From the NCBI RefSeq assembly GCF_001021505.1, contig NZ_LDPO01000009.1, positions 123,082 to 187,081 on the forward strand: DNA of 64,000 nucleotides. Direction: 5' to 3'. This document shows positions 40,185 to 49,909 of this stretch, piece after piece. Both the position numbers and the translations under genes were made by a program. Numbering within the stretch: the first letter of the stretch is position 1; each line of letters begins with the position of its first letter. Origin of the DNA: Mycolicibacter heraklionensis (GTDB taxonomy: Bacteria > Actinomycetota > Actinomycetes > Mycobacteriales > Mycobacteriaceae). Under the pieces are notes generated by a model. The model had not been told where the DNA came from and searched no databases. It worked only from the letters and a program-made list of their open reading frames with translations.

Positions 40185-41336
40185 TCAGCGCCCGGTGAAG
40201 GTCTCGCGCAGTCGGCTGAACAGCCCGCCGCTCTGCGGCGCGTGCGCCGAGCGGACTTCGGCGGTCTCGCGGTCGCGGTGCTCTTTGAACTGGCGCAGCA
40301 GCTCGTTGTCGTGGCTGTCGAGGCGCTCGGGGACCACCACCTCGATGTGGGCGTGCAGGTCACCGCGCGCCCCGGTCCGCACCTGCGGCATGCCGTGGCC
40401 GCGCAGCACGATGGTCGCCCCCGGCTGGGTGCCGGCCGGGATGGTGATCTCGGTGGCGCCGTCGAGGATCGCGTCGACGGTCACGGTGGTGCCCAGCGCC
40501 GCGTCGACCATCGGCACCGAGATGTGGCAGTGCAGGTCGTCGCCGTCGCGGGCGAAGATGTCGTGGGGCTGCTCGTGCACCTCGACGTAGAGGTCACCGG
40601 CCGGTCCCCCACCCGGGCCGACCTCGCCCTGGGCAGCCAGCCGAACGCGCATGCCGTCGCCGACTCCGGCGGGGATCTTGACGCTGATCTCACGACGTGA
40701 GCGCACCCGGCCGTCGCCGCCGCACTGGTGGCACGGATCCGGAATCACCTCGCCGACTCCGCGGCAGGTAGGACACGGCCGTGACGTCATGACCTGGCCC
40801 AGCAGCGAGCGCTGCATGCTCTGCACCTCGCCGCGGCCGTGGCAGGTGTCGCACGTCATGGGGCGCGAATCCCCGTTGGTCCCGCGGCCCTGGCAGCGAT
40901 CGCACAGCACCGCGGTGTCGACGGTGACGCGCTTGGTCACCCCGGTAGCGCACTCGGTGAGGTCCAGGCGCAGGCGCAGCAGCGAGTCCGACCCCGGCCG
41001 CACCCGTCCGATCGGGCCGCGCGAGGCCGCGCCGCCGCCGAAGAACGCTTCGAACACATCCCCGAGGCCGCCAAAGCCCGAGGAGCCGCCGAATCCACCA
41101 AAGCCGTTGCCGGCGCCGTTCTCCAGCGGGTCGCCGCCGAGGTCGACGATCCGGCGTTTCTCCGGGTCGGACAGCACCTCGTAGGCGGCGCTGATCTCCT
41201 TGAACTTGGCCTGCGCCGCCTCGTCGGGGTTGACGTCGGGGTGATAGGTGCGCGCCAGCTTTCGATAGGCGCGCTTGAGCTCGGTGTCGCTAGCGTCCTT
41301 ATCGACGCCCAACAAGCCGTAATAGTCGCGTGCCAC
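40185..41336 (-). CDS. dnaJ2: Chaperone DnaJ2
   Basis: 383 aa, GTG start. J domain with HPD at 32-34, Gly/Phe-rich linker ([14 protein letters not shown]), four CxxCxGxG zinc motifs ([32 protein letters not shown]) and the C-terminal substrate-binding domain. Co-chaperone of DnaK. Sits 33 bp downstream of hrcA in the same operon. Ortholog of Rv2373c. Confidence 0.95.
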   Translation of the reverse strand: MARDYYGLLGVDKDASDTELKRAYRKLARTYHPDVNPDEAAQAKFKEISAAYEVLSDPEKRRIVDLGGDPLENGAGNGFGGFGGSSGFGGLGDVFEAFFGGGAASRGPIGRVRPGSDSLLRLRLDLTECATGVTKRVTVDTAVLCDRCQGRGTNGDSRPMTCDTCHGRGEVQSMQRSLLGQVMTSRPCPTCRGVGEVIPDPCHQCGGDGRVRSRREISVKIPAGVGDGMRVRLAAQGEVGPGGGPAGDLYVEVHEQPHDIFARDGDDLHCHISVPMVDAALGTTVTVDAILDGATEITIPAGTQPGATIVLRGHGMPQVRTGARGDLHAHIEVVVPERLDSHDNELLRQFKEHRDRETAEVRSAHAPQSGGLFSRLRETFTGR

Positions 41337-41369
41337 GCCTGACCCTTCCCAACGTCTGCCGGCCGGAGG

Positions 41370-42413
41370 TTAGCGAGCCCCGAGCACTTCACCGATGTAC
41401 ATAGCAACCGCAGCGACACTGGCGATAGTTCCCGGATAGTCCATCCGGGTGGGACCCAGCACCCCCATACCCCCGTACACAGTGCCCTGCGACCCGTACG
41501 CGGTGGACACCACCGAGGCGCCGGCCATCTCCTCAGCCTCGGTCTCGTGACCGATGCGCACCGTGACTTTACCGGCTTCCTGCTGCACGGCCAGCAACCG
41601 CAGCACCACAACCTGCTCTTCGAGAACCTCCAGCACCGACCGCAGTGAGCTGCCGAAGTCGGCGGCGTTGCGGGTCAGGTTGGCCGTACCGCCCAGCAAC
41701 AGGCGCTCCTCGCGGTGCTCGACCAGCGATTCCAGCAGCACGGTCGCCGAGCGACCGACCGCGTTAGCCAGACCGGGGGCAAGCCCGCTGCGCCCGTCCA
41801 GGTGCCCGGCGAGTTCGGCGACGGCGGTGGACGCCGCCGAGATCCGCTTCCCGTCCAGCGCGGCGCCGAGCATCTCCCGCAGCTGACTGAGCTGGTGGTC
41901 GTCGATGGGGTCGCCGAGTTCGACGATCCGTTGATCGACCCGGCCGGAGTCGGTGATGACCACGAGCAGCAACCGCGCCGGGGTGAGCGCGATCACCTCG
42001 AGGCGGCGCACGGTCGACACCGACAGAGTCGGGTACTGCACGACGGCCACCTGGCGGGTCAGCTGCGCCAGGGTGCGCACCGCGCGGCGGAGGACGTCGT
42101 CGAGGTCGACACCGGAGTCCAGAAACGACAGGATCGCCCGGCGCTCGGCGGCCGACAGCGGCTTGACGTCGTCGATACGGTCGACGAACTCCCGGTAGCC
42201 CTTCTCGGTGGGCACCCGCCCGGAACTGGTGTGCGGTTGGGCGATGTACCCCTCGGCCTCCAGCACCGCCATGTCGTTGCGAACCGTGGCCGGGGAAACC
42301 CCCAGATTGTGCCGTTCGACCAGGGCTTTGGAGCCGATCGGCTCCTTGGTGGCGACGAAGTCCGCGACGATGGCCCGCAGTACCTCAAAGCGGCGATCAT
42401 CAGCCACGCCCAT
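41370..42413 (-). CDS. hrcA: Heat-inducible repressor HrcA
   Basis: 347 aa. N-terminal winged helix ([38 protein letters not shown]) and GAF-like core ending [14 protein letters not shown]. It represses groE-type heat-shock genes through CIRCE elements. An AGGAGGTGAGC site precedes the ATG. No CIRCE is visible upstream of this operon, so it seems not autoregulated through that site here. Ortholog of Rv2374c. Confidence 0.95.
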   Translation of the reverse strand: MGVADDRRFEVLRAIVADFVATKEPIGSKALVERHNLGVSPATVRNDMAVLEAEGYIAQPHTSSGRVPTEKGYREFVDRIDDVKPLSAAERRAILSFLDSGVDLDDVLRRAVRTLAQLTRQVAVVQYPTLSVSTVRRLEVIALTPARLLLVVITDSGRVDQRIVELGDPIDDHQLSQLREMLGAALDGKRISAASTAVAELAGHLDGRSGLAPGLANAVGRSATVLLESLVEHREERLLLGGTANLTRNAADFGSSLRSVLEVLEEQVVVLRLLAVQQEAGKVTVRIGHETEAEEMAGASVVSTAYGSQGTVYGGMGVLGPTRMDYPGTIASVAAVAMYIGEVLGAR

Positions 42414-42458
42414 GGGGTGCTCACCTCCTGCTTCGAACAGCTACGGCCGCCCTCGATT

Positions 42459-43397
42459 TTACGGTGACGGCGCCAGCAGCCGGTGCTCGATGCCGTGCAC
42501 GATGTCCGGCTCCCGATCCCGCACCAAACAGGCGACCTCGACGAAGCGGGAGACGAGCGGTGACGGCTCGTCGTCGGTCCAGCCCACCGCGATCGCCGAG
42601 CCGGGCCAGTCCTCGATCGGCACGAACCGGACGCCGGTCGCCGGCATGAAGTGCGCGGCTGCCGCGCTGGTGACAGCGATGGCCGCCCCGGCGGCGACCA
42701 CCTGTGCTTCCTCGGTGATCGAGTCGGCGCGCACCACGTCGACCTTCGTCGCGTCGGTCCGCGCCGCGGCCAGGCTCCAGAACGCGTGATGGGCTTCGTC
42801 GACGCTGGACGACTGGGTGATCGGGTCGTCGAGCAGGTCTCGCACCGACACCGACGTCCGTCCGGCAAGCCGGTGCGAGGCCGACACCATGGCGACGACG
42901 GGATCGACCGCCAGGATCTCGGTCGTGATGTTGGGCGTGCTCTGGGGCAGCCGCAGGAAGGTCACGTCGGCAGCCCGCGACGCCAACCCGGCCGACGGAT
43001 CGCTGACCTGGAATTCCCGCATCTCGATGGTGACGTCGGGGTGACGTTCCCGGAACTCGGCAATGATCGGCGCCGTCAGTTCGAGCGCCGCGCCCGGTAC
43101 GTACCCCAGCCGCAGCGTGCCGACCACCCCGCGGGCTGCCTGCTCCGCGGCGGCGGCGGCGCTGTCCAGCGCGGCCAAGACCGCGCGCGCTCCCTCCAAG
43201 AAGACTTCGCCGGCGGGCGTCAGCGTCACGTTGCGGGTGGTTCGGTCGAACAGCTTGGCGCCGAGTTCGTCTTCGAGGTCTTTGATCTGGCGGCTCAGTG
43301 CCTGCTGCGCCAGGTACACGCGCGCCGCTGCCCGACTGAAGTGCAGTTCTTCAGCAGCCACCACGAAGTGGCGCAGCTTTCGCGTGTTGATGTCGAT
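42459..43397 (-). CDS. LysR-family transcriptional regulator (start codon unusual)
   Basis: About 312 aa if begun at ATC 43397 (IDINTRKLRHFVVAAEELHF). The first conventional start is a GTG pair at 43364, which would cut into the first helix of the HTH that LysR proteins need. The region upstream is open but has no ATG, GTG or TTG. HTH: LHFSRAAARVYLAQQALSRQ; the effector domain is normal length. It begins 11 bp after the eutC stop on the same strand, so it probably controls the ethanolamine genes. Either a rare ATC start or a truncated protein. Confidence 0.75.
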   Translation of the reverse strand: MDINTRKLRHFVVAAEELHFSRAAARVYLAQQALSRQIKDLEDELGAKLFDRTTRNVTLTPAGEVFLEGARAVLAALDSAAAAAEQAARGVVGTLRLGYVPGAALELTAPIIAEFRERHPDVTIEMREFQVSDPSAGLASRAADVTFLRLPQSTPNITTEILAVDPVVAMVSASHRLAGRTSVSVRDLLDDPITQSSSVDEAHHAFWSLAAARTDATKVDVVRADSITEEAQVVAAGAAIAVTSAAAAHFMPATGVRFVPIEDWPGSAIAVGWTDDEPSPLVSRFVEVACLVRDREPDIVHGIEHRLLAPSP

Positions 43398-43408
43398 GGT
43401 GCTCGATC

Positions 43409-44173
43409 TTAGGACACCACGTGTTGGTCGAGGATGGTTGAACGCGACCCGTCCAGTGCACCCACCGACACCGCTTTCAAGTCGACCCCCGACCGGCCCA
43501 GTGTCCGCGCGCCGGTGATCAGGGCGTCGATGACGCGGGCCGCATCGAGGTAGCCGAGACCGTCCGGGGGGTGCACGTTGGACACGCAGTTGCGTTCGGC
43601 GTCGCTGCGTCCCGGCCGCGGCAGGTGCGTCAGGTACAGCCCGAGGCTGCTGGCCACCGACAGACCCGGCCGCTCGCCGATCAGCACCACAATGGTCTGG
43701 ACGCCCATCGCCTGGCCGATGTGGTCGCCGAGCGCCACCCGGGCACCGGTCGCGATCACCGGCGCGGCGATCGTACGGTGGGCACCCACCACATCGGTCA
43801 GCGCGCGCAGCAACGCAACACCGTGTTCGGTCAGCGCCCTCGGAGACAGCCCGTCACACAGCACGAAGCCCACCTCGGCCGCAGTGCAAGGAATCTGGCT
43901 CAGATCGTTCGGCAGGCGACCCAGGTCGGGGCGCCGTAGATACTCCTGACGACTGCTTGCCCGGCTGGTCACCGCGACGGGTTCACCGAGCCCCACTTCG
44001 GCCACCTGCCGCGCCAGGCGCCCGACGTCGAACGATTGGCGCACCGCGTCGCGAGCCAGGGCATGGGCCGCCCGGAACTCCAGGACGCTACGGGTGGGCT
44101 GCGCGTCGCCGGAGCGGCCGAGCCCGATCCGCGCCTGGGTGTGGCGGCGCAGGTCCTGCCAGACGGCGCTCAC
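43409..44173 (-). CDS. eutC: Ethanolamine ammonia-lyase small subunit
   Basis: 254 aa from GTG 44173, overlapping the eutB stop (GTGA). EutC features: ARIGLGRSGDAQPT near the start, EFRAAHALARDAV, IVVLIGERPGLS, and ERNCVSNVHPPDGLGY near the C-terminus with the conserved Cys. It binds adenosylcobalamin with EutB to turn ethanolamine into acetaldehyde and ammonia. No microcompartment shell genes are nearby, as usual in actinobacteria. Confidence 0.93.
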   Translation of the reverse strand: MSAVWQDLRRHTQARIGLGRSGDAQPTRSVLEFRAAHALARDAVRQSFDVGRLARQVAEVGLGEPVAVTSRASSRQEYLRRPDLGRLPNDLSQIPCTAAEVGFVLCDGLSPRALTEHGVALLRALTDVVGAHRTIAAPVIATGARVALGDHIGQAMGVQTIVVLIGERPGLSVASSLGLYLTHLPRPGRSDAERNCVSNVHPPDGLGYLDAARVIDALITGARTLGRSGVDLKAVSVGALDGSRSTILDQHVVS

Positions 44174-45582
44174 GCCGGTGCCGCCAGCGAACGCAACGGT
44201 GAGCGCTCCACCGCACTCGGAAGCACCCGACCGGACTCGTCGGCGATACCGATCCCCTGTAGCCATGCCTCGAACTCGGGAGCTGGACGCAGGCCCAGCA
44301 CTCGGCGCGCGTAGAGCGCGTCATGGAAGGACATGCTCTGGTAGCCCAGCATCACGTCGTCGGCTCCCGGGACGGTGATGACGAAGTTGCAGCCGGCGAC
44401 ACCGAGCAGCGTGAGCAGGGTGTCCACGTCGTCTTGGTCGGCTTCGGCGTGATTGGTGTAGCAGACGTCGACGCCCATCGGCAGGCCGAGCAGCTTGCCG
44501 CAGAAGTGGTCTTCCAGCCCGGCCCGGGCGATCTGCTTGCCGTCGTAGAGGTATTCCGGCCCGATGAAACCGACGACCGTGTTGACCAGCAGCGGCGAGA
44601 ACTCGCGGGCCACCGCGTAGGCCCGGACCTCCAGGGTCTGCTGATCGACAGGCCGGCCGTCGCCGCCCAGGTGCGCGTGCGCGCTCAGCGCCGAGCCCTG
44701 CCCGGTCTCGAAGTACATCACGTTGTCCCCGGCGGTCCCGCGCTGCAGTGAACGCCCGGCCTCGTGGGCGGTATGCAGCAGATCCAGGCTCACACCGAAG
44801 CTGCGGTTGGCCCCCTCGGTCCCGGCGATCGACTGGAACACCAGGTCGACCGGGACGCCCTGCTCGATCAGCTCGATGGTCGTGGTCACATGCGAGAGCA
44901 CGCAGGACTGCGTCGGTATCTGGTAACGCAGCCGGATGTCGTCGAGCAGGTACAGCAGATCGGCGGTCGCCTGCGGTGAGTCGGTGGCCGGGTTGATGCC
45001 GATCACCGCGTCGCCGCATCCGTGCAGCAGTCCGTCGAGAGTGGCCGCGGCGACACCCCGCGGGTCGTCGGTCGGATGGTTGGGCTGCAGCCGGGTGGCC
45101 AGCCGGCCCGGCAGGCCCAGCGTGGTGCGGAACGCGCTGGTGACCGAGACCGATCGCGCGACCGCGATCAGGTCCTGGTTCCGCATGAGTTTGCTTACCG
45201 CGGCGACCATCTCGGGGGTCAGTCCGGGCTCGACTCGGCGCAGGGTGTCGGCCGCTGTCGGCGTCGCCGCCACTTCCAGCAGCCAGTCCCGCAGACCGCC
45301 GACGGTCAGATGCGACACCGCCCGGTAGCTCTCGCGGTCATGGCGATCGATGATCAGCCGGGTCACTTCGTCGGACTCGTAGGGCACCACCAGGTCGTGC
45401 AGGAAGGTGTCCAAGCCGACGTCGGCGAGCGCCCACTGCGCGGCGGCTCGCTCGGCGTCGCTGGCGGCGGCGCAGCCGGCCAGTTCGTCACCGGATCGGC
45501 GCGGGGTGGCCTTGGCCAGCAGATCGATCAGCCCGTCGAACTGGTACGTGGTGCCGGCCAGCGTCTGCGTGTACGCGGTCAC
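44170..45582 (-). CDS. eutB: Ethanolamine ammonia-lyase large subunit
   Basis: 470 aa, GTG start. The TIM-barrel catalytic chain: LMRNQDLIAVARS, QPNHPTDDPRGVAA, DAVIGINPATDSP, TQSCVLSHVTT, FQSIAGTEGANRSFG, and YFETGQGSALSA with the catalytic Glu. Together with EutC it is the B12-dependent ethanolamine deaminase. No EutA reactivase or permease is adjacent. First clear gene of a eutB-eutC-lysR operon; not found at this locus in M. tuberculosis. Confidence 0.94.
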   Translation of the reverse strand: MTAYTQTLAGTTYQFDGLIDLLAKATPRRSGDELAGCAAASDAERAAAQWALADVGLDTFLHDLVVPYESDEVTRLIIDRHDRESYRAVSHLTVGGLRDWLLEVAATPTAADTLRRVEPGLTPEMVAAVSKLMRNQDLIAVARSVSVTSAFRTTLGLPGRLATRLQPNHPTDDPRGVAAATLDGLLHGCGDAVIGINPATDSPQATADLLYLLDDIRLRYQIPTQSCVLSHVTTTIELIEQGVPVDLVFQSIAGTEGANRSFGVSLDLLHTAHEAGRSLQRGTAGDNVMYFETGQGSALSAHAHLGGDGRPVDQQTLEVRAYAVAREFSPLLVNTVVGFIGPEYLYDGKQIARAGLEDHFCGKLLGLPMGVDVCYTNHAEADQDDVDTLLTLLGVAGCNFVITVPGADDVMLGYQSMSFHDALYARRVLGLRPAPEFEAWLQGIGIADESGRVLPSAVERSPLRSLAAPA

Positions 45583-45754
45583 CGTAGGCCCCCTCAGCTG
45601 GATTCCCCTGATCGAGTCGGCGGCGGCACGCAGCAGTGACCAGGAAAAATGTCGTGGTGCCGATATGAGTCACGGCGAAGAAATGCTCCCGCGGCGACCA
45701 GTTTTGCATATCATCGACGCGATCCCATAATTCGTCCATTTCGCCGGCAGACAT
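45488..45754 (-). CDS. Possible small ORF ahead of eutB
   Basis: Up to 88 codons, ATG 45754 with a TGAGG site 7-8 bases before it. The first 57 residues ([16 protein letters not shown], then [15 protein letters not shown]) are AT-richer than neighbours and not obviously a shadow; the rest overlaps eutB by 95 bp in another frame. It could be a leader peptide or decayed gene. No family recognised. Confidence 0.25.
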   Translation of the reverse strand: MSAGEMDELWDRVDDMQNWSPREHFFAVTHIGTTTFFLVTAACRRRLDQGNPAEGAYGDRVHADAGRHHVPVRRADRSAGQGHPAPIR

Positions 45755-45790
45755 CGAAAGGCCTCAACTCGGTGGTACTGTCTCCGGCTT

Positions 45791-46591
45791 GTGGGAATTG
45801 CAGCCGCATCCGTCAATGACGATTTGGCCCTGGCGCTGGGTCTGGCGGACCTCGCCGACGCCATGACCATGGACCGATTCGGGGCACTGGACCTGCGGGT
45901 CGACACGAAGCCGGACCTCACTCCGGTCACCGACGCCGATCGCGCGGTCGAAGTCGCGCTGCGCGACGCCCTGGCCCGGGACCGGCCCGATGACGACGTG
46001 CTGGGTGAGGAGTTCGGCGGCAGTGCAACCTTCAGCGGCCGCCAGTGGGTCATCGACCCGATCGACGGAACCAAGAACTTCGTGCGCGGGGTGCCGGTGT
46101 GGGCCACCCTGATCGCCCTGCTTGACGACGGCGTGCCGCGCGTCGGCGCCATCAGCGCTCCCGCGTTGGGCAGACGGTGGTGGGCGGCCCATGGTCTGGG
46201 CGCATTCGCCGTGGTCGGCGGGGCGGCGCCGCGACGGCTGTCGGTCTCGGCGGTGGCTGACCTGGGCTCGGCGAGCCTGTCGTTCGCGGGACTCAAGCAG
46301 TGGGCGCAGCTCGGACTGCGACAGCGCTTCCTGGATCTGACCGACACCGTGTGGCGAACGCGCAGTTACGGCGACTTCTGGGCCTATTGCCTGCTCGCCG
46401 AGGGCGCACTCGACATCGTTGCCGAGCCCACGGTGTCACTGTGGGATCTGGCCGCGCTCGACATCCTGGTGCGGGAGGCGGGCGGGACGTTCACGGGCCT
46501 CAACGGCGCTGCCGGCCCACACGGCGGCAGCGCGGTGGCCACCAACACGGCGTTGCACCCGGCGGTGTTGGACAGCCTGGGCGTGGCATAG
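45791..46591 (+). CDS. Inositol-monophosphatase-family phosphatase (HisN/ImpC-like)
   Basis: 266 aa, GTG start. Metal-binding motifs: [18 protein letters not shown] and [15 protein letters not shown]. Sequence closely resembles Rv3137, annotated as ImpC or histidinol-phosphatase HisN ([20 protein letters not shown]). It may be the relocated ortholog or a paralog. Divergent from eutBC and upstream of the lyase-kinase pair, so another phosphomonoester, for example phosphoethanolamine, is a possible substrate. Confidence 0.85.
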   Translation: MGIAAASVNDDLALALGLADLADAMTMDRFGALDLRVDTKPDLTPVTDADRAVEVALRDALARDRPDDDVLGEEFGGSATFSGRQWVIDPIDGTKNFVRGVPVWATLIALLDDGVPRVGAISAPALGRRWWAAHGLGAFAVVGGAAPRRLSVSAVADLGSASLSFAGLKQWAQLGLRQRFLDLTDTVWRTRSYGDFWAYCLLAEGALDIVAEPTVSLWDLAALDILVREAGGTFTGLNGAAGPHGGSAVATNTALHPAVLDSLGVA

Positions 46592-46957
46592 CGCCGCGCA
46601 TTCACTCCCGAGCACCCGATTAACAACAAGAATTTGTCAATGCCGTAGGTTTTTGGTGTTGGAATTCTCATCCGCGATTTGACATTCTTGGCCCGCGGCC
46701 ATTGAACAATAGCGTGACAATTCTTACTGCCCACCCGCAGCCGACATTCGGACGCGCAGGAGGTCGTGAATTCACCCATTCCGCTGTCGGGGCCTCGGAG
46801 GTCAGCCGGCACGATACCGACGGAGTGGGCGCGACGTGATGTGACACCACGTCGGTCGGCCATGGTTAGCTCTGCTATTGCGCGTGTGCACAACAACACG
46901 ATGATCCCTCGGGGTTCCGACCCGGCGGGGTCTCAAGATGGAGGATCTGCTCTCACC
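46592..46957. other. AT-richer intergenic region before the lyase gene
   Basis: 366 bp without a supported gene. From about 46615 to 46730 the DNA is clearly lower in GC than the rest of the window. It contains TTGACA (46679-46684), a possible -35 with no good -10 at 17 bp. GAGG-rich sequence at 46940-46944 is the likely ribosome site. Probably the promoter and leader of the lyase-kinase operon, possibly foreign DNA. Confidence 0.45.
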
Positions 46958-48352
46958 ATGTCCGATTTCCCCTATACGGACCGCTTCACCGTCAACCGGA
47001 CGCTGCCCGAGCAAGGCCGGCCGCGCGACGAGGTGCTTGCGGAGCTGCGTGAGATGGCGCAGGCCGAGGACCCCACCTGGGAAACCGGCAAGGTGTCCGG
47101 GACCATGTACTGCGGCGACCATGAGCACTACCGCTTCCTCGATGAGGCGTTTGGACTGTTCGCCCACGTGAACGTGCTGCAGCGCGACATCTGCCCGTCG
47201 GCCACCAAGTTCGAGGGCGAAATCATCGCGATGGCGCTGGACCTGATGCACGCCGAGGCCATCACCGACGGGCAGCCGGTCGGAATGGTCACCACGGGTG
47301 GCACCGGCAGCATCATCCATGCACTGCTGGCCTACCGGGAGCACGCCGCCAAGCATCGGGGCATCACCCGGCCGAACTTCATCAAGCCCGAAACCGGCCA
47401 CCCGGCCTTCGACAAGGGCTGTCACCTGTTCGGCATCGAGCTGCGCAAGGCGCCCGTCGACCCGCAGACCGCTCAGGTAGATGTCGAGTGGGTGGCGAAC
47501 AACATCGACGAGAACACCATCGCGATCATGGGCTCGGCGTGCAATTACGGCTACGGCACCGTCGACCCGATCCCGGAGTTGGGACAGCTGGCTCAGGAGC
47601 GCGGGGTGGGGTTGCACGTCGATGCCTGCCTGGGCGGCTTCGTACTGCCGTTCGCGAATGAGTTGGGTTATGACATACCGCTTTTCGACTTCCGTGTTCC
47701 CGGTGTCACCAGCATCTCGGCAGATAACCACAAGTACGGCTACGCGCTCAAGGGCGCTTCGACACTGTTGTTCCGCGACAAGGCGTACCGCAACGCGCAG
47801 TACTTCTTCCTGCCGGATTGGACCGGCGGCAAGTACATGTCCCCGGGCATCGAAGGCTCCCGCTCAGGCGGGCTGATCGCCGCCGCGTGGGCGTCGATGG
47901 TCCAGCTGGGCCGCGAGGGATACCTGCGCTACGCCAAGGCGATCTTGGAGACGGCGTCGGCGATGCAGGACGCGGTGCGCAGCCACCCCGAACTGACGAT
48001 CATCGGCTCGCCCACATTCTGTTTCGCCTTCCGCTCCGACGAGTTCGACATCTACCACGTGGCCGACGCCATGAAGCCCAAGGGCTGGCGGTTCAACGGC
48101 CAGCAGTACCCCAACGCCATCCACATGGCGGTGACCCGGCCGCAGACCCAGCCCGGTGTCGTGGAGGCATTCACCGCCGACCTCGACGACGCGATCGAGT
48201 ACGCCAAGAAGAAGACCGCCGCCGGTGAGGCGCCGATCAGCGCCGCCGTCTACGGCGGCGTCCCCGGCGGGATGACCGAGGAGGCGGCTCAGTTCATCGA
48301 AGGGTTCATGGAGCACATCCTCGACACCCAGCAGTCCTTGCCGCCCCTATGA
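46958..48352 (+). CDS. Sphingosine-1-phosphate-lyase-like PLP enzyme
   Basis: 464 aa from ATG 46958. Fold type I PLP enzyme; Schiff-base K259 in SADNHKYGYA, PLP-ring Asp in HVDACLGGF (D222), and TTGGTGSI for phosphate. The stretches LFDFRVPGVTSISAD and RNAQYFFLPDW match eukaryotic S1P lyase better than glutamate decarboxylase. That family cleaves a phosphorylated long-chain base to an aldehyde and phosphoethanolamine. Its stop overlaps the kinase start (ATGA). No membrane helix, unlike eukaryotic forms. Substrate in this organism unproven. Confidence 0.82.
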   Translation: MSDFPYTDRFTVNRTLPEQGRPRDEVLAELREMAQAEDPTWETGKVSGTMYCGDHEHYRFLDEAFGLFAHVNVLQRDICPSATKFEGEIIAMALDLMHAEAITDGQPVGMVTTGGTGSIIHALLAYREHAAKHRGITRPNFIKPETGHPAFDKGCHLFGIELRKAPVDPQTAQVDVEWVANNIDENTIAIMGSACNYGYGTVDPIPELGQLAQERGVGLHVDACLGGFVLPFANELGYDIPLFDFRVPGVTSISADNHKYGYALKGASTLLFRDKAYRNAQYFFLPDWTGGKYMSPGIEGSRSGGLIAAAWASMVQLGREGYLRYAKAILETASAMQDAVRSHPELTIIGSPTFCFAFRSDEFDIYHVADAMKPKGWRFNGQQYPNAIHMAVTRPQTQPGVVEAFTADLDDAIEYAKKKTAAGEAPISAAVYGGVPGGMTEEAAQFIEGFMEHILDTQQSLPPL

Positions 48353-49893
48353 GCAGTGCGGAGCGCATCGATCGCGTCGTTCTGGCCGTCGACCTCGGCA
48401 CCGGCGGCCCGAAAGTCGGGTTCGTGTCGTTGGACGGCACCGTGCTGTGGTCGGACCTCGTCGAGGTCTCGACCGAGTATGGGCCGGACGGGGCCGCCAC
48501 CCAGGACGCCGGTCTGTGGTGGGAGATCATCCGCGACGCCACCAAGCGCGGGCTGGCCGAGAGCGGGGTGCGCGGCGAGCAGGTGGCCGGGGTGTCGATC
48601 ACCGGGCAGTGGGCCAGCACCGTCCCGGTCGACGCCGAGGGACGTCCGGCGGGCCCATGCGTGATGTGGATGGACACCCGCGGTGCGCCTTACAGCCGCA
48701 AGGTATTCGGCGGTCGGGTGGCCGGCTATCGGCCACGGGTCCTGCTCAGTTGGCTTCGCCGCAACGGCGGCATCCCCTCGCCCAGCGGCGACGACCCGGT
48801 CGGGCACATGCTGCACCTGCAGCACGGCGACCCGATGGTCTTCGCGGCGACCCGCTGGCTGCTGGAGCCGGTCGACTACCTCGGCATGTGTTTCACCGGA
48901 CGGGCGGCGGCATCGCGGGCTTCGATGATGGGCAGCTGGCTCACCAACAACCGCAACCTGGGCGTGCTCGACTACGACGACGTGCTGGTGCGGCTGTCCG
49001 GTGTCGACCGGGCGAAGCTGCCGCCGCTGGTGCCGACCGGTTCCATCATCGGTCCGGTGGCGCCGTCGGTTGCCGCCGAACTCGGCATATCGCCCACGGC
49101 CCAGGTGGTCACCGGCACCCCGGACCTGCACGCCGCGGCGGTGGGTTCCGGTGCGGTGCGCCAAGGTGAGCTGCACCTGACCATCTCCACCACGTCGTGG
49201 ATCAGCTGCCCCGTGGCGTTCAAAAAGACCGATGCGTTCCACCAGCTGGCCACCGTTGCCGGCCTCGACCCGACGTCCTACCTGCTGGTGAACAACCAGG
49301 ACACCGCTGGGCGGGCACTGCAGTGGTTGCGCGACAACGTGTTCGAGGATCTCGATTACGACGCCCTGACCGCGCTGGCGGCGGGTGCACCGGCCGGCTC
49401 GAACGGGCTGATCTTCACGCCCTGGCTCAAAGGCGAGCACTCCCCCGTCGACGACCGCCGTGCGCGCGGCGGTTTCCACAACCTGTCGCTGGCCACCACC
49501 CGCGCCGATCTGGTGCGCGCGGTGCTCGAAGGGGTCGCCTACAACAGCCGCTGGCTGCTCGAATGCGTGAATCGGTTCACCCCCACCGCCGTACCGATCC
49601 GGATCGTCGGCGGCGGGGCGCGCTCGGACCTGTGGTGCCAGATCATGGCCGATGTCACCGGCCGTACCTGCGAACGGGTGGCCGACCCGTTGAACGCACA
49701 GTTGCGGGGCGCGGCGCTGTTCGCCGGGATCGGGATCGGCGAGTTGGATCGCGACGAGCTACGCGATCTGATCCCGCTCGACGGCGTGTTCGAGCCCGTG
49801 GCCGCCAATCACGCGGTCTACGACCGGCTCTTCGCCGAGTTCCCCGGGCTCTACCGGGCGCAGAAAGGCATGTTCGGCCGCCTCAACGGCTGA
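48349..49893 (+). CDS. FGGY-family carbohydrate kinase
   Basis: 514 aa. N-terminal phosphate loop VLAVDLGTGGPKVG, ITGQWAS and WMDTRGAP, C-terminal ATP-binding region with RIVGGGARSDLWCQIMAD. Closest in style to xylulokinases, but the sugar cannot be told. Translationally coupled to the S1P-lyase-like gene, so it may phosphorylate the polyol or amino-polyol that the lyase then cleaves. Confidence 0.85.
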   Translation: MSSAERIDRVVLAVDLGTGGPKVGFVSLDGTVLWSDLVEVSTEYGPDGAATQDAGLWWEIIRDATKRGLAESGVRGEQVAGVSITGQWASTVPVDAEGRPAGPCVMWMDTRGAPYSRKVFGGRVAGYRPRVLLSWLRRNGGIPSPSGDDPVGHMLHLQHGDPMVFAATRWLLEPVDYLGMCFTGRAAASRASMMGSWLTNNRNLGVLDYDDVLVRLSGVDRAKLPPLVPTGSIIGPVAPSVAAELGISPTAQVVTGTPDLHAAAVGSGAVRQGELHLTISTTSWISCPVAFKKTDAFHQLATVAGLDPTSYLLVNNQDTAGRALQWLRDNVFEDLDYDALTALAAGAPAGSNGLIFTPWLKGEHSPVDDRRARGGFHNLSLATTRADLVRAVLEGVAYNSRWLLECVNRFTPTAVPIRIVGGGARSDLWCQIMADVTGRTCERVADPLNAQLRGAALFAGIGIGELDRDELRDLIPLDGVFEPVAANHAVYDRLFAEFPGLYRAQKGMFGRLNG

Positions 49894-49909
49894 CCGACCC
49901 GTTATGCGG

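Noticed and set aside
42414..42470. Search for a CIRCE element (TTAGCACTC-N9-GAGTGCTAA) upstream of hrcA
   Set aside because: No such inverted repeat is present in the leader or the adjoining bases.
45755..45795. AAGCCGGAGACAGTACC on the minus strand, looking like the B12 box of a cobalamin riboswitch upstream of eutB
   Set aside because: Only the short box is similar; there is no room or visible fold for the rest of the riboswitch, and the position overlaps the hisN-like start.
46958..48352. PLP enzyme considered as glutamate decarboxylase
   Set aside because: The sequence around the Lys (SADNHKYGYA) and the FDFRVPGV and RNAQYFF stretches fit S1P lyase; GadB-type N-terminal motifs are missing.
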